Part shown: positions 34,116-41,613 of the stretch, piece by piece | Layout: each line of letters starts with the position of its first letter | Numbering within the stretch: position 1 is the stretch's first letter | NCBI GenBank assembly: GCA_934463165.1 | Contig: CAKSJG010000021.1 | Coordinates: forward strand, 1-47,591 | Source: an uncultured Clostridia bacterium | GTDB taxonomy: Bacteria; Bacillota; Clostridia; UMGS1810 | Length of the DNA stretch: 47,591 nucleotides | Reading direction: 5' to 3' | Notes under the pieces: generated by a model | Told to the model about the DNA's origin: nothing | The model's database searches: none | What the model saw: the letters and a program-made list of their open reading frames with translations, nothing else | Made by a program: the position numbers and the translations under genes

Positions 34116-34931
34116 ATGACGATTAACCCACAGAATATTGGGATTATTTCATTCGGAATAACCGAAGTGAGTTCTTTAAAGTGGCTTAAGCAGGTCAACA
34201 ACTGCAACTTTTTCAATCGGGTATATTATTTTTTTAACGAGGGGATAATATGTGAAACAGCCGACAGGACAATAGCGTTTAAGCCCGGTGTTTTTTATGT
34301 TTTGCCGTCTAACATACCGTTGAAATTCCGATATAAGGATGAAAATGTTTCAACAAATCATTTTTACATCGATTTTGCCATAAGCGAAATGTTTTTTAAA
34401 GAAAAAATATTTGAAATACCGCTTAAATCTTCGTTATATTTAAAAAAATACCTGGAATTTTTAATATCGTATCTTGTGGAACACAATATTTCAACAATGA
34501 CATACTGGAACAAAAAAAGCGAAAGAGCGGATTCACAGATTATTTATTCTACAATGCAGACCGTTTTGTCCACTCTTATTACATTATTCAGCGAAAACAC
34601 CGCTATGCTCTCGGACAACAGCTATTCTTTGGGATCGGTGATAAACTACATTCAGAATAATTACAAAAAAAATATCAAGCTGGACGACCTGTGCAAAATA
34701 TCGGCACTTTCAAAAAATCAGCTTATCCGTTCTTTCAATATAAAATACGGGACATCTCCGTATGCATATATAAAATCGTTCAGAATGAACATGGCGATAA
34801 AGATGCTGAACAACGGGTACACCGTCTCAAAGACCGCATCCGAGCTCGGGTTTGAATCCACGGCGGCATTTTCCACATCATTTAAAAAATACTTTAACGT
34901 GTCTCCGAATACTTTGAAAAATAATAATTGA
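34116..34931 (+). CDS. AraC-family transcriptional regulator
   Basis: 271 residues. N-terminal cupin-like sensing domain (about 20-130; FKPGVFYVLPSNIPLKFRY) and C-terminal double helix-turn-helix (KLDDLCKISALSKNQLIRSFNIKYGTSPYAYIKSFRMNMA; TVSKTASELGFESTAAFSTSFKKYFNVSPNTLK). The ATG follows AAAAGGAG. It diverges from the GHL6 gene, where direct repeats suggest it activates leftward transcription of the polysaccharide locus. The sensed sugar is unknown. Confidence 0.92.
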   Translation: MTINPQNIGIISFGITEVSSLKWLKQVNNCNFFNRVYYFFNEGIICETADRTIAFKPGVFYVLPSNIPLKFRYKDENVSTNHFYIDFAISEMFFKEKIFEIPLKSSLYLKKYLEFLISYLVEHNISTMTYWNKKSERADSQIIYSTMQTVLSTLITLFSENTAMLSDNSYSLGSVINYIQNNYKKNIKLDDLCKISALSKNQLIRSFNIKYGTSPYAYIKSFRMNMAIKMLNNGYTVSKTASELGFESTAAFSTSFKKYFNVSPNTLKNNN

Positions 34932-34965
34932 CGGCGGATAACCGCCCGAAAATAACGTGAAATCA

Positions 34966-34995
34966 TGCGGGCGGATAATATCCGCCCGCTTGTTT
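34966..34995. terminator. Intrinsic-terminator-like hairpin after the araC-family gene
   Basis: GC-rich stem GCGGGCGGAT/ATCCGCCCGC (within 34969-34992) followed by TTGTTT, about 40 bp after the stop codon. Confidence 0.6.
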
Positions 34996-35161
34996 ATCTG
35001 CATATCCACCAAACGGACATTAATTTTCAAAAAGCACGCTTGGTCTTCGCCGCTACAGCTTTTTGAAAATCAACATCCGTTCGGTAAATGCGCGTTATTA
35101 TCGCGCAGTCGGACATATAAATTCCTTGCCTTTAATTATATAAAGTATATGTGTTGTGCGT
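34996..35161. other. Non-coding region with long structured inverted repeats
   Basis: A 24-bp stem with three mismatches (35012-35035 with 35058-35081; conserved 13-bp inner part ATTTTCAAAAAGC) encloses a 22-nt loop. A second hairpin (TGCGCG/CGCGCA, about 35088-35108) follows. No ORF with a ribosome binding site is present. It could be an RNA structure or a decayed mobile element. Confidence 0.45.
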
Positions 35162-35275
35162 TCGGAACGCTGTGGGCAGCGTTCCCTACGTAATCATTAC
35201 AGGTTTGTAATTAATTATTAAACAGAAGCTTATTACAAATTTTCGTTTAAACTAATTTATAAATTGAAAACAAAA
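35162..35275 (+). repeat. Dispersed intergenic element, copy with palindromic head
   Basis: It begins with a palindrome (GGAACGCT ... AGCGTTCC, 35164-35185) and continues through TACGTAATCATTACAGG and a TTAAACAG block. Related copies occur at 40137-40205 and 41462-41575. No coding potential. Confidence 0.7.
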
Positions 35276-35291
35276 CTATCAATCTATTTGT

Positions 35292-35417
35292 AGGGAACGG
35301 TGCCCACACCGTTCCGCTGCATTAAATAAACAAAATAATACTGTTAAACGCAAGAAAGTGTGCCTCGCGCCATTTTTTCCCGCGTTAAATCCGAATTAAC
35401 AATGTGCATTTCATTTT
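35292..35417 (-). repeat. Truncated, inverted copy of the large intergenic element
   Basis: It begins with the palindrome GGAACGGTG/CACCGTTCC (35294-35315). The following stretch (GCATTAAATAA...TTAAACGCAAGAAAG, then AAATCCGAATTAA and CATTTCATTTTA) corresponds mostly to the reverse complement of parts of the 401-bp repeats at 39707 and 41032, with the middle missing. Confidence 0.55.
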
Positions 35418-35472
35418 AAAACAAAAAGCCCTCCGATGCGCTTACGCGCACGGGAGAGCTTTTTGTTTTAAT
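35418..35472 (-). terminator. Intrinsic terminator of the serC-serA operon
   Basis: Long stem: AAAACAAAAAGC (35418 on) pairs with GCTTTTTGTTTT (35459 on), with a GC-rich inner hairpin, immediately downstream of the serA stop codon. On the minus strand it ends in a T-rich arm. Confidence 0.75.
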
Positions 35473-35482
35473 ATTTGGATTG

Positions 35483-36649
35483 CTATTTGGTTATAATTCT
35501 GACTTTGCACACTCCGTCTATGGATTCAAGCTCTGTTGAGAGCGAATCGGGAACGTTATCAACGTCTATGATTGTGTATGCATTGTCTTTTTTGCTCTTA
35601 TTGAGCATGTTTATGATATTGATGTTGTCATCGGCAAATATCTTTGAAAAATTATTGAGCATATTCGGAATGTTTTTATGAGCGATTGTTACTCTGTATT
35701 TACTTTCCATTTCAAGCTCTATGTTCGGATAGTTAACGGAATTTTTGATGTTTCCGTATTTTATGTATTCCGAAAGCTCGTTTGCAGCCATAACGGCGCA
35801 GTTATCTTCGGATTCGGGAGTCGAAGCGCCGAGATGCGGAATGTTTATCACGTTATCCATGCCGAGAGTCTCTTCCGACGGGAAGTCAACAACATAGCTT
35901 GCAATAATGCCCGAATCGATTGCCTTTTTAAGAGCCTTTGCATCAACAAGCTCACCGCGCGAGAAGTTTAAAAGTCTTGTGCCGGGCTCCATGCATTCAA
36001 AGAGCTCGTCATTTACCATGCCGCGTGTGCCGTCATTGAGAGGCAGATGCATCGATATATAGTCGCAGTTTGCAGCGAGAACCTTAAGGTCGGAGCATTT
36101 CTTTATATTCTGAGAAAGACCCCATGCCGCGTCAACAGATATAAACGGGTCATAACCCATAACATCCATGCCGAGTGCAAGCGCAATGTTTGCAACCTTT
36201 GCACCTATTGCACCGAGGCCGACAACGCCGAGCTTTTTGCCGCGGATTTCGGGGCCGGCATATGCGCTTTTGCCTTTTTCAACAAGAGAGCCGACGCTGT
36301 CGCCCTCTCCTTTTAAGGTTTTTGCCCATTCTATGCCTGCGGTGATCTTACGCGACGCAAGCAGCAGCCCTGCAACGGTAAGCTCTGCAACGGCATTGGC
36401 ATTTGCGCCCGGAGTATTGAAAACAACAATACCCTTTTCGCTGCATTTATCTATCGGGATATTATTTGTGCCCGCGCCTGCTCTCGCAATGCATTTAAGG
36501 CTGTCGGGCAGCTCCATATCGTGCATTTTAAAGCTTCTGAGGATTACGGCGTCGGGGTTTGAAACCTCGTCCGTAACCGTAAACAAATCTTTATCAAGTC
36601 TGTCAAGACCGCATTTCGCGATCTTATTCAGTGTTAAAACTTCATACAT
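35483..36649 (-). CDS. serA: D-3-phosphoglycerate dehydrogenase
   Basis: 388 residues. D-isomer 2-hydroxyacid dehydrogenase with NAD-binding motif VGLGAIGAKVA (Rossmann), the substrate-side RAGAGTNNI and a conserved FPSEETLG...IPHLGASTPESEDN segment, plus a C-terminal ACT domain (about 318-388) that could allow serine feedback. It oxidises 3-phosphoglycerate in the first step of serine synthesis. It starts 17 bp after serC, with GGAGG before the ATG, so the two are co-transcribed. Confidence 0.95.
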   Translation of the reverse strand: MYEVLTLNKIAKCGLDRLDKDLFTVTDEVSNPDAVILRSFKMHDMELPDSLKCIARAGAGTNNIPIDKCSEKGIVVFNTPGANANAVAELTVAGLLLASRKITAGIEWAKTLKGEGDSVGSLVEKGKSAYAGPEIRGKKLGVVGLGAIGAKVANIALALGMDVMGYDPFISVDAAWGLSQNIKKCSDLKVLAANCDYISMHLPLNDGTRGMVNDELFECMEPGTRLLNFSRGELVDAKALKKAIDSGIIASYVVDFPSEETLGMDNVINIPHLGASTPESEDNCAVMAANELSEYIKYGNIKNSVNYPNIELEMESKYRVTIAHKNIPNMLNNFSKIFADDNINIINMLNKSKKDNAYTIIDVDNVPDSLSTELESIDGVCKVRIITK

Positions 36650-36666
36650 ATCGGTAGCCTCCGAAT

Positions 36667-37752
36667 TTATTTATTTTCTTCTTCAAATTTTTTCATAAAG
36701 TCAACAAGAGCCTGAACACCCTCAACCGTCATGGCATTATATATGCTTGCTCTCATACCGCCGACCGTTCTGTGACCTTTGAGGTTAACAAAGCCCGCAG
36801 CCGCTGCTTCTTTAATAAACTTAGCGTTAAGCTCGTCATCACCGGTTACAAAAGGAACGTTCATAAGCGATCTGTCATTGGGGTTTGCAACCGTCGGGCT
36901 GAACATTTTGCTTTCGTCAAGATAAGAATACAAAATATCTGCCTTTTTGAGGTTTGTTTTATACATTGCCTCAATGCCGCCGTTTTCCTTGAGCCATTCG
37001 CACACAAGCTTGCAGATGTATATAGCGTATGTCGGCGGTGTGTTAAACATTGATCCGTTATCGGCATGAGTCTGATAATTAAACATTGTCGGGCAGATAT
37101 CCCGGGCATGACCGATGAGATCATCTCTGATGATAACAACCGTAAGACCTGCGGGGCCCATGTTCTTTTGCGCACCTGCATAGATAATTCCGAATTTTGA
37201 AACGTCAACAGGCTCGGAAAGTATGCATGACGACATATCCGCAACAAGCGGAACGTCACCCGTATCGGGAACGGAAGAATATTTTGTGCCGTAAATTGTG
37301 TTGTTATATGTAATATGAACATAGTCCGCGTCGGGCGTAAACATATCCTTTGTGATTTCGGGGATATAGTTAAACACCTTATCGTCGGATGAAGCTATGA
37401 TCTTAGCCTCGCCGTATCTTGCGGCTTCTTTCTGTGCCTTTTTGGACCAAAGACCCGTAAGGATATAGTCTGCCTTTTTCTTTTCCGTGTAAAGATTGAG
37501 CGGAACCATGGCAAACTGGCTCGAAGCGCCGCCCTGCAAAAACAGCACCTTATAGTTTTCGGGAATATTTAAAAGCTCTCTTAAGAGCGCTTCGCAGTCG
37601 TCTATAATTTTTTTGTAATCTGAAGAACGATGGCTCATCTCCATAACAGACATTCCCGATGTTCCGTAACAAACGAGTTCTGCCTGTGCTTTTTCCAAAA
37701 CAGGAAGCGGAAGTGCAGACGGACCCGCTGAAAAATTCAATACTCTTTTCAT
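36667..37752 (-). CDS. serC: Phosphoserine aminotransferase
   Basis: 361 residues, full length. It opens NFSAGPSALPLPVLEKAQ, has the GGASSQFAMVPLNL loop, the PLP-lysine in YAGAQKNMGPAGLTVVIIR and the C-terminal GHRTVGGMRASIYNAMT. It converts 3-phosphohydroxypyruvate to phosphoserine with glutamate. First gene of the serC-serA pair, with its own promoter at 37792-37820. No serB is visible. Confidence 0.96.
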   Translation of the reverse strand: MKRVLNFSAGPSALPLPVLEKAQAELVCYGTSGMSVMEMSHRSSDYKKIIDDCEALLRELLNIPENYKVLFLQGGASSQFAMVPLNLYTEKKKADYILTGLWSKKAQKEAARYGEAKIIASSDDKVFNYIPEITKDMFTPDADYVHITYNNTIYGTKYSSVPDTGDVPLVADMSSCILSEPVDVSKFGIIYAGAQKNMGPAGLTVVIIRDDLIGHARDICPTMFNYQTHADNGSMFNTPPTYAIYICKLVCEWLKENGGIEAMYKTNLKKADILYSYLDESKMFSPTVANPNDRSLMNVPFVTGDDELNAKFIKEAAAAGFVNLKGHRTVGGMRASIYNAMTVEGVQALVDFMKKFEEENK

Positions 37753-37791
37753 TTTTATCGTCCTTTCTTTTAATCAATAAATATAGTATCT

Positions 37792-37820
37792 ATTATATAT
37801 CAAATACGGGAAATAGTCAA
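37792..37820 (-). promoter_or_regulatory. Promoter of serC-serA
   Basis: Minus strand: -35 TTGACT (37815-37820), 17-bp spacer, perfect -10 TATAAT (37792-37797), leader about 35 nt. The leader is too short for a T-box or similar riboswitch. Confidence 0.85.
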
Positions 37821-37867
37821 GTGAAGCATTCAAAAAAGAGTGCGTACGGTTAAATTTTGTCGTATTG

Positions 37868-37900
37868 CATAAAAAAGAGCGGACCGAAAGTCCGCTCCGA
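37868..37900 (-). terminator. Intrinsic terminator of the small membrane-protein gene
   Basis: Perfect 8-bp stem GAGCGGAC/GTCCGCTC (37877-37884, 37890-37897), followed on the minus strand by six T residues, about 80 bp after the stop codon. Confidence 0.8.
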
Positions 37901-37976
37901 TAAATTTTTGACACATGTCTTTTTGAATTAAAAACAAAATGTATGCCGCATGCGACACGGCGCACAAATGACGGTT

Positions 37977-38261
37977 TTAATCGTCAAAAAACTTTTTATA
38001 CAAAAGATACAGCGTCCCGAAGCTGCAGATAATCGCAAAAAGCGCAATCAGCTTTTTAAACGTTTTGGAAAAAACGGCGGACAAAAGCGCGCCGAACGAA
38101 GCAGCCACGGCGGTATAGATTACCATGTCAAGATCAGATATTTTTTTAGCCTTTGCTATGCCCTTATCGGCATATTTTTTCAGTTCGTTTGCCGCAGATA
38201 TAAATCTTTCTTTAATTTCATCAATATCGGCATATGTCTGTACTTTTTTAATAATATTCAT
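37977..38261 (-). CDS. Small two-pass membrane protein, unknown function
   Basis: 94 residues. A charged, helical N-terminal half (1-42) precedes two hydrophobic segments (about 47-66, VIYTAVAASFGALLSAVF; 71-88, KLIALFAIICSFGTLYLL). A good ribosome binding site (AAGGAGAG), a strong promoter and a terminator of its own show that it is a real single-gene unit. I do not recognise the family. Confidence 0.75.
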   Translation of the reverse strand: MNIIKKVQTYADIDEIKERFISAANELKKYADKGIAKAKKISDLDMVIYTAVAASFGALLSAVFSKTFKKLIALFAIICSFGTLYLLYKKFFDD

Positions 38262-38292
38262 GATAATCTCTCCTTACTTTTTATTTTTTAAT

Positions 38293-38321
38293 ATTTTACC
38301 ATATAAGATATTTGTTGTCAA
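38293..38321 (-). promoter_or_regulatory. Promoter of the small membrane-protein gene
   Basis: Minus strand: perfect -35 TTGACA (38316-38321), 17-bp spacer, -10 TAAAAT (38293-38298). Confidence 0.85.
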
Positions 38322-38374
38322 TAATTGTGTCAGATATTTAACATAAAATTAAAAAAGCAGATTTCGTATTTTCA

Positions 38375-39664
38375 TTAAATTCCATCTATCGCATACAGCG
38401 GAAGATTTATGAGCCCCGACTCTTCGCTGTAATCTGCCATGGATGAACGTATCGATATTTCGGGTGCAAATTTTTCTCTGTATGTTTTAAGACTCTTTGC
38501 TTTCAGATTTATTTCTGCCTTAACCTCAATCGGAATGATATTATCGCCGTTATCGACTATAAAATCAATTTCGCAGGTATTTCGGTCATTGGTGTAATAA
38601 TAAATTCCCAAATCCTGATTTACCGCAAGCTGCTGCAGAACATACTGTTCCGTTAATGCGCCCTTAAATTCTGTGAATAATTCATTTCCGTTTAAAAGAG
38701 TGCGCCGGTTTAACCCCACCATTGCACCAAGCAAGCCCACATCTACAATAAATAACTTAAATGCTTTTAAATCTTCATATGCCTTAAGGGGAATACCGGG
38801 TGCATTAATTCTGCTGACCTTATGCACCAATCCGCAATCCGAAAGCCACATAATTGCAGTTTCATAGTCTTTTGCTCTTGCTCCTTCACGGACAAGACCG
38901 TATATAAACTTTTTATTTTCCTTTGCAAGCTGAGAAGGTATGCTGTTCCATAGCATTCTGATTTTGGGAACAATTTCTTTCGGTGCGTGTTTTGAAAAAT
39001 CCTGCTCATACGCTGTCAGTATTCCCTTTTGTATTTTTCTTGCTTCGTTAAAGTCTTTTTCGTCGGCAAAGGATGCCACAGCTTCAGGCATACCTCCGAC
39101 GTAGTAATATTGCTTTAAGGCATCAATATATGTTTGCTTAAAGCTTTTTATCATGTCATAATCCTTTTTATCCAACAGCTCCGCAAATCTTTCAAGACCG
39201 ATTGCCATAAGAAATTCTTTGAATGACAGCGGATACAGTTTCAGAAAGTCCACCTTGCCGACAGGAAACGATGTTCCCTCGTGCAGGGCAATTCCGAGAA
39301 GTGAGCCTGCACACACGATATGATACTCGGGAGCGTTTTCATAAAAATACTTAAGCGAAGATAACGCTTTCGGTACTTCCTGAACCTCGTCAAATATGAT
39401 AAGTGTATCGGACGGGTCTATTTTATGCCCTGCATACAGTTCAAGTCCTGTAATTATTCGTTCCACATTTAAGTCTATAGAGAACAGTTCTGCCATTTGC
39501 ACATTGGAATCAAAGTTAATATACACGGTTTTATTATATGATTTTTTACCGAATTCCTTCATTATCCATGTTTTGCCTACCTGTCTTGCACCTTCGATAA
39601 TAAGAGGCTTTCGGTTTTTGCTGTTTTTCCATTTATAAAGCTTTTCTGTTGCATAACGGTACAT
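38375..39664 (-). CDS. AAA-family ATPase with DUF4143 (AAA_14 type)
   Basis: 429 residues. Walker A GARQVGKTW near residue 25, Walker B TLIIFDEVQE near 90, sensor region IVCAGSLLGIAL near 120. The C-terminal part (about 200-420) is the DUF4143 domain, ending in a nuclease-like strand set (CEIDFIVDNGDNIIPIEVKAE) that recalls PD-(D/E)XK folds. Such genes are frequent in anaerobe genomes, often as lone accessory genes, with no established role. GGAGG ribosome binding site. The promoter overlaps the left end of the adjacent 401-bp repeat. Confidence 0.92.
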   Translation of the reverse strand: MYRYATEKLYKWKNSKNRKPLIIEGARQVGKTWIMKEFGKKSYNKTVYINFDSNVQMAELFSIDLNVERIITGLELYAGHKIDPSDTLIIFDEVQEVPKALSSLKYFYENAPEYHIVCAGSLLGIALHEGTSFPVGKVDFLKLYPLSFKEFLMAIGLERFAELLDKKDYDMIKSFKQTYIDALKQYYYVGGMPEAVASFADEKDFNEARKIQKGILTAYEQDFSKHAPKEIVPKIRMLWNSIPSQLAKENKKFIYGLVREGARAKDYETAIMWLSDCGLVHKVSRINAPGIPLKAYEDLKAFKLFIVDVGLLGAMVGLNRRTLLNGNELFTEFKGALTEQYVLQQLAVNQDLGIYYYTNDRNTCEIDFIVDNGDNIIPIEVKAEINLKAKSLKTYREKFAPEISIRSSMADYSEESGLINLPLYAIDGI

Positions 39665-39695
39665 AGAATGACCTCCAAATTCTTATTATGGTGTT

Positions 39696-39724
39696 ATTAT
39701 ACCACGCATTCACAAAAAATGCAA
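39696..39724 (-). promoter_or_regulatory. Promoter of the AAA/DUF4143 gene
   Basis: Minus strand: -35 TTGCAT (39719-39724), 17-bp spacer, perfect -10 TATAAT (39696-39701). The -35 lies inside the left end of the 401-bp repeat. Confidence 0.75.
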
Positions 39725-40107
39725 CGAAAAATTGAATTTTATTACACTTTTTACACCGAATATTTGCGGTTAAATCACACTTTTTGCAGGGAATATTTCG
39801 GATTCGATACATTTTTTACACCGAATAAACAAAAGAGCAGCTAAGCTGCTACACTTAATTGCTCTTTTTATTTATAAATTTAATGATTTAATACACATTT
39901 CATTTTACAAATTAATTCGGATTTGACGCAAGAAACAGTGCCTCCGACAGTTCATAAGGGAGGAGAGCTATCGAAGCAAGCCGGAGGGGTTGTAAATATT
40001 TAACTTAAGCAAAATTTATTTCTAAAATGCAGATATGTTTTAACAATCCCTCAGTCAGCTGACGCTGCCAGCTCCCTTTACACAAGGGCGCCTTTCTTTC
40101 TTGCGTT
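39707..40107 (+). repeat. 401-bp direct repeat, left copy, flanking the toxin-antitoxin locus
   Basis: It matches 41032-41432 without gaps and with two mismatches, both in the first 35 bp. It is non-coding. It contains three degenerate iterations of a ~33-bp unit (ACACTTTTT...GAATATTT; 39744-39829), a hairpin with T-run (GAGCA...TGCTC TTTTT, about 39834-39871), and GC-richer inverted pieces (CCTCCGAC...GCCGGAGG; CAGTCAGCTGACGCTGCC). Homology continues collinearly but diverged to about 40205. Confidence 0.92.
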
Positions 40108-40136
40108 TAATTATGTTATTTTGATTATTTAATGTT

Positions 40137-40205
40137 GCGGAACGCTGTGGGCAGCGCTGCCTGCGTAATCATTACAGGTTTGTAATTAATTATTAAACAG
40201 ATGAT
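40137..40205 (+). repeat. Diverged tail of the intergenic element with decayed palindrome
   Basis: GCGGAACGCTGTGGGCAGCG starts at 40137, at the same 1325-bp offset from the right-hand copy as the 401-bp block. The palindrome's second arm has decayed. It continues with TACAGGTTTGTAATTAATTA as at 35162-35275. Confidence 0.7.
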
Positions 40206-40270
40206 ACAACGGATTATCAAGTTGTTCAACTTTAACTATTCTCAACATACAAATTTATTGAATTTAACGA

Positions 40271-40299
40271 TTGTATTTTCGATTAAAATAGCATATAAT
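40271..40299 (+). promoter_or_regulatory. Promoter of the type III antitoxin RNA and toxin
   Basis: -35 TTGTAT (40271-40276), 17-bp spacer, perfect -10 TATAAT (40294-40299), with start near 40306, just before the first antitoxin repeat. Confidence 0.82.
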
Positions 40300-40305
40300 A
40301 AAAGT

Positions 40306-40453
40306 GAACCTGATGAAGGTTTAATTATTTACTGTGACCGTATATATCAGTAACCATAAAAAGAAGGTACGGGTTCAAATTATTTCCGCTACCCGATAAG
40401 CGGCTAATAAAAGGTCGGGGTTCACATTATGTCCCTTGCTATATGTAGGGGAC
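40306..40453 (+). ncRNA. Type III antitoxin RNA (ToxI-like), three tandem ~47-nt repeats
   Basis: Three diverged repeats begin at 40315, 40363 and 40410 (48- and 47-nt spacing). Each opens with (G)AAGGT, has an ATTAT-containing single strand and then a hairpin in the same place: TTACTG/CAGTAA (40329-40334, 40348-40353), CCGCT/AGCGG (40386-40390, 40399-40403) and GTCCC/GGGAC (40431-40435, 40449-40453). The stems differ in sequence but keep pairing. Tandem-repeat RNA upstream of a ToxN-like gene is the defining layout of type III systems, where the toxin cuts the RNA into units that inhibit it. Unit boundaries are approximate. Confidence 0.75.
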
Positions 40454-40458
40454 TTTTT
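40431..40458 (+). terminator. Intrinsic terminator between antitoxin and toxin
   Basis: The hairpin of the third repeat (GTCCC/GGGAC) is followed by TTTTT, giving a leaky terminator that would set a high antitoxin-to-toxin ratio, as in known ToxIN loci. Confidence 0.75.
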
Positions 40459-40477
40459 ATGTATACAAGAGGATAAA

Positions 40478-40984
40478 ATGCAAGTAGGTAAATTATATTT
40501 TGTTAAAGATGAGTTTTATGAAAGATTTAAAGGGTATGGGCTGTTAGAAAATAAAGAGGTCGTAAATGGCAAAGAACATAACAGACCATGCTGTTATTTG
40601 TTTAATTTTAAAGAGGACAGTGAGGACATTTACTGGCTGATTCCAATTTCATCACAGATAGCTAAATACAAAGAACAATATCAACGTTCAATGGATAAAT
40701 ACGGAAAATGTGACAACATTAGTTTTGGCTATGTGCTTGGTGAAAAGTGCGCATTTTTACCTCAAAATTTATTTCCGGTTACAAAAGAATATATAAATAA
40801 TATTTATATTGACAAAAACACCAATAAACCGATAAGTGTACCTGTTGATTTAATGGCTGAATTAAATGCAAAGGCAAGAAAAAAGATTCGGTATAATCAA
40901 TCGGGTAAAAAATTAGGCTTGAGCAACGCATTGGGAATATATGAAGAATTAAAGAAAGATATACATAAAGATACTGCAAATTAA
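40478..40984 (+). CDS. Type III toxin-antitoxin endoribonuclease toxin (CptN/ToxN/AbiQ-like)
   Basis: 168 residues from the ATG at 40478, which has an AGAGGA site 5-6 nt upstream; a longer frame from a TTG at 40436 would run through the terminator and is unlikely. The chain has the small beta-barrel layout of the family: GKLYFVKDEFYERF, NKEVVNGKEHNRPCCYLF, IYWLIPISSQIAKYKEQY, ISFGYVLGEKCAFLPQNLFPVT. This most resembles the CptN branch known from gut clostridia, recalled from memory. Known members cleave RNA and are held inactive by the RNA repeats encoded just upstream; several give phage-abortive infection. The whole locus is flanked by 401-bp direct repeats. Confidence 0.8.
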   Translation: MQVGKLYFVKDEFYERFKGYGLLENKEVVNGKEHNRPCCYLFNFKEDSEDIYWLIPISSQIAKYKEQYQRSMDKYGKCDNISFGYVLGEKCAFLPQNLFPVTKEYINNIYIDKNTNKPISVPVDLMAELNAKARKKIRYNQSGKKLGLSNALGIYEELKKDIHKDTAN

Positions 40985-41028
40985 AACCGATATACAGTTT
41001 GAAATCTCTCAAGCTGTATATCGGTTTT
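40983..41028 (+). terminator. Terminator of the toxin gene
   Basis: Stem AAACCGATATACAG / CTGTATATCGGTTT with a short loop and following T residues, overlapping the stop codon. Confidence 0.8.
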
Positions 41029-41031
41029 TAT

Positions 41032-41432
41032 CATTCACAAAAATTGCAACGAAAAATTGAAATTTATTACACTTTTTACACCGAATATTTGCGGTTAAAT
41101 CACACTTTTTGCAGGGAATATTTCGGATTCGATACATTTTTTACACCGAATAAACAAAAGAGCAGCTAAGCTGCTACACTTAATTGCTCTTTTTATTTAT
41201 AAATTTAATGATTTAATACACATTTCATTTTACAAATTAATTCGGATTTGACGCAAGAAACAGTGCCTCCGACAGTTCATAAGGGAGGAGAGCTATCGAA
41301 GCAAGCCGGAGGGGTTGTAAATATTTAACTTAAGCAAAATTTATTTCTAAAATGCAGATATGTTTTAACAATCCCTCAGTCAGCTGACGCTGCCAGCTCC
41401 CTTTACACAAGGGCGCCTTTCTTTCTTGCGTT
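41032..41432 (+). repeat. 401-bp direct repeat, right copy
   Basis: Same sequence as 39707-40107 apart from two substitutions, constant offset 1325 bp. No transposase or integrase gene is associated. Homologous recombination between the copies would delete the toxin-antitoxin locus cleanly. Confidence 0.92.
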
Positions 41433-41461
41433 GAATCATATTATTTTGTCTGTTTTGTGCA

Positions 41462-41575
41462 GCGGAACGCTGTGGGCAGCGTTCCCTACGTAGTCATTGT
41501 AATTTTTTGGTTAACTGTTAAACAGAATCTTATTACAAAATTTTGTTTATACTAATTCGTTAATTGATAGGTATA
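41462..41575 (+). repeat. Dispersed intergenic element copy with intact palindrome
   Basis: Palindrome GGAACGCT/AGCGTTCC (41464-41485), then a TTAAACAGAATCTTATTACAAA block shared with 35162-35275. It fills the gap before spoIIR, where I see no gene. Confidence 0.68.
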
Positions 41576-41613
41576 TTTCAAATTAATAAAATCGTTCTAA
41601 ACGAAAACCTATC

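Noticed and set aside
37753..37791. T-box or other amino-acid riboswitch before serC
   Set aside because: The promoter lies about 40 bp from the start codon, leaving a leader too short for such a structure.
40315..40457. CRISPR array
   Set aside because: Three contiguous diverged ~47-nt units without unique spacers, followed by a toxin gene; this is the type III antitoxin layout. No cas genes are present.
40436..40477. TTG start giving a 182-residue toxin
   Set aside because: It would place the start inside the antitoxin terminator hairpin. The ATG at 40478 has a proper ribosome binding site and the family-like N-terminus.
39707..41432. Insertion sequence or composite transposon
   Set aside because: No transposase frame, terminal inverted repeats or target duplications could be found; only non-coding direct repeats.
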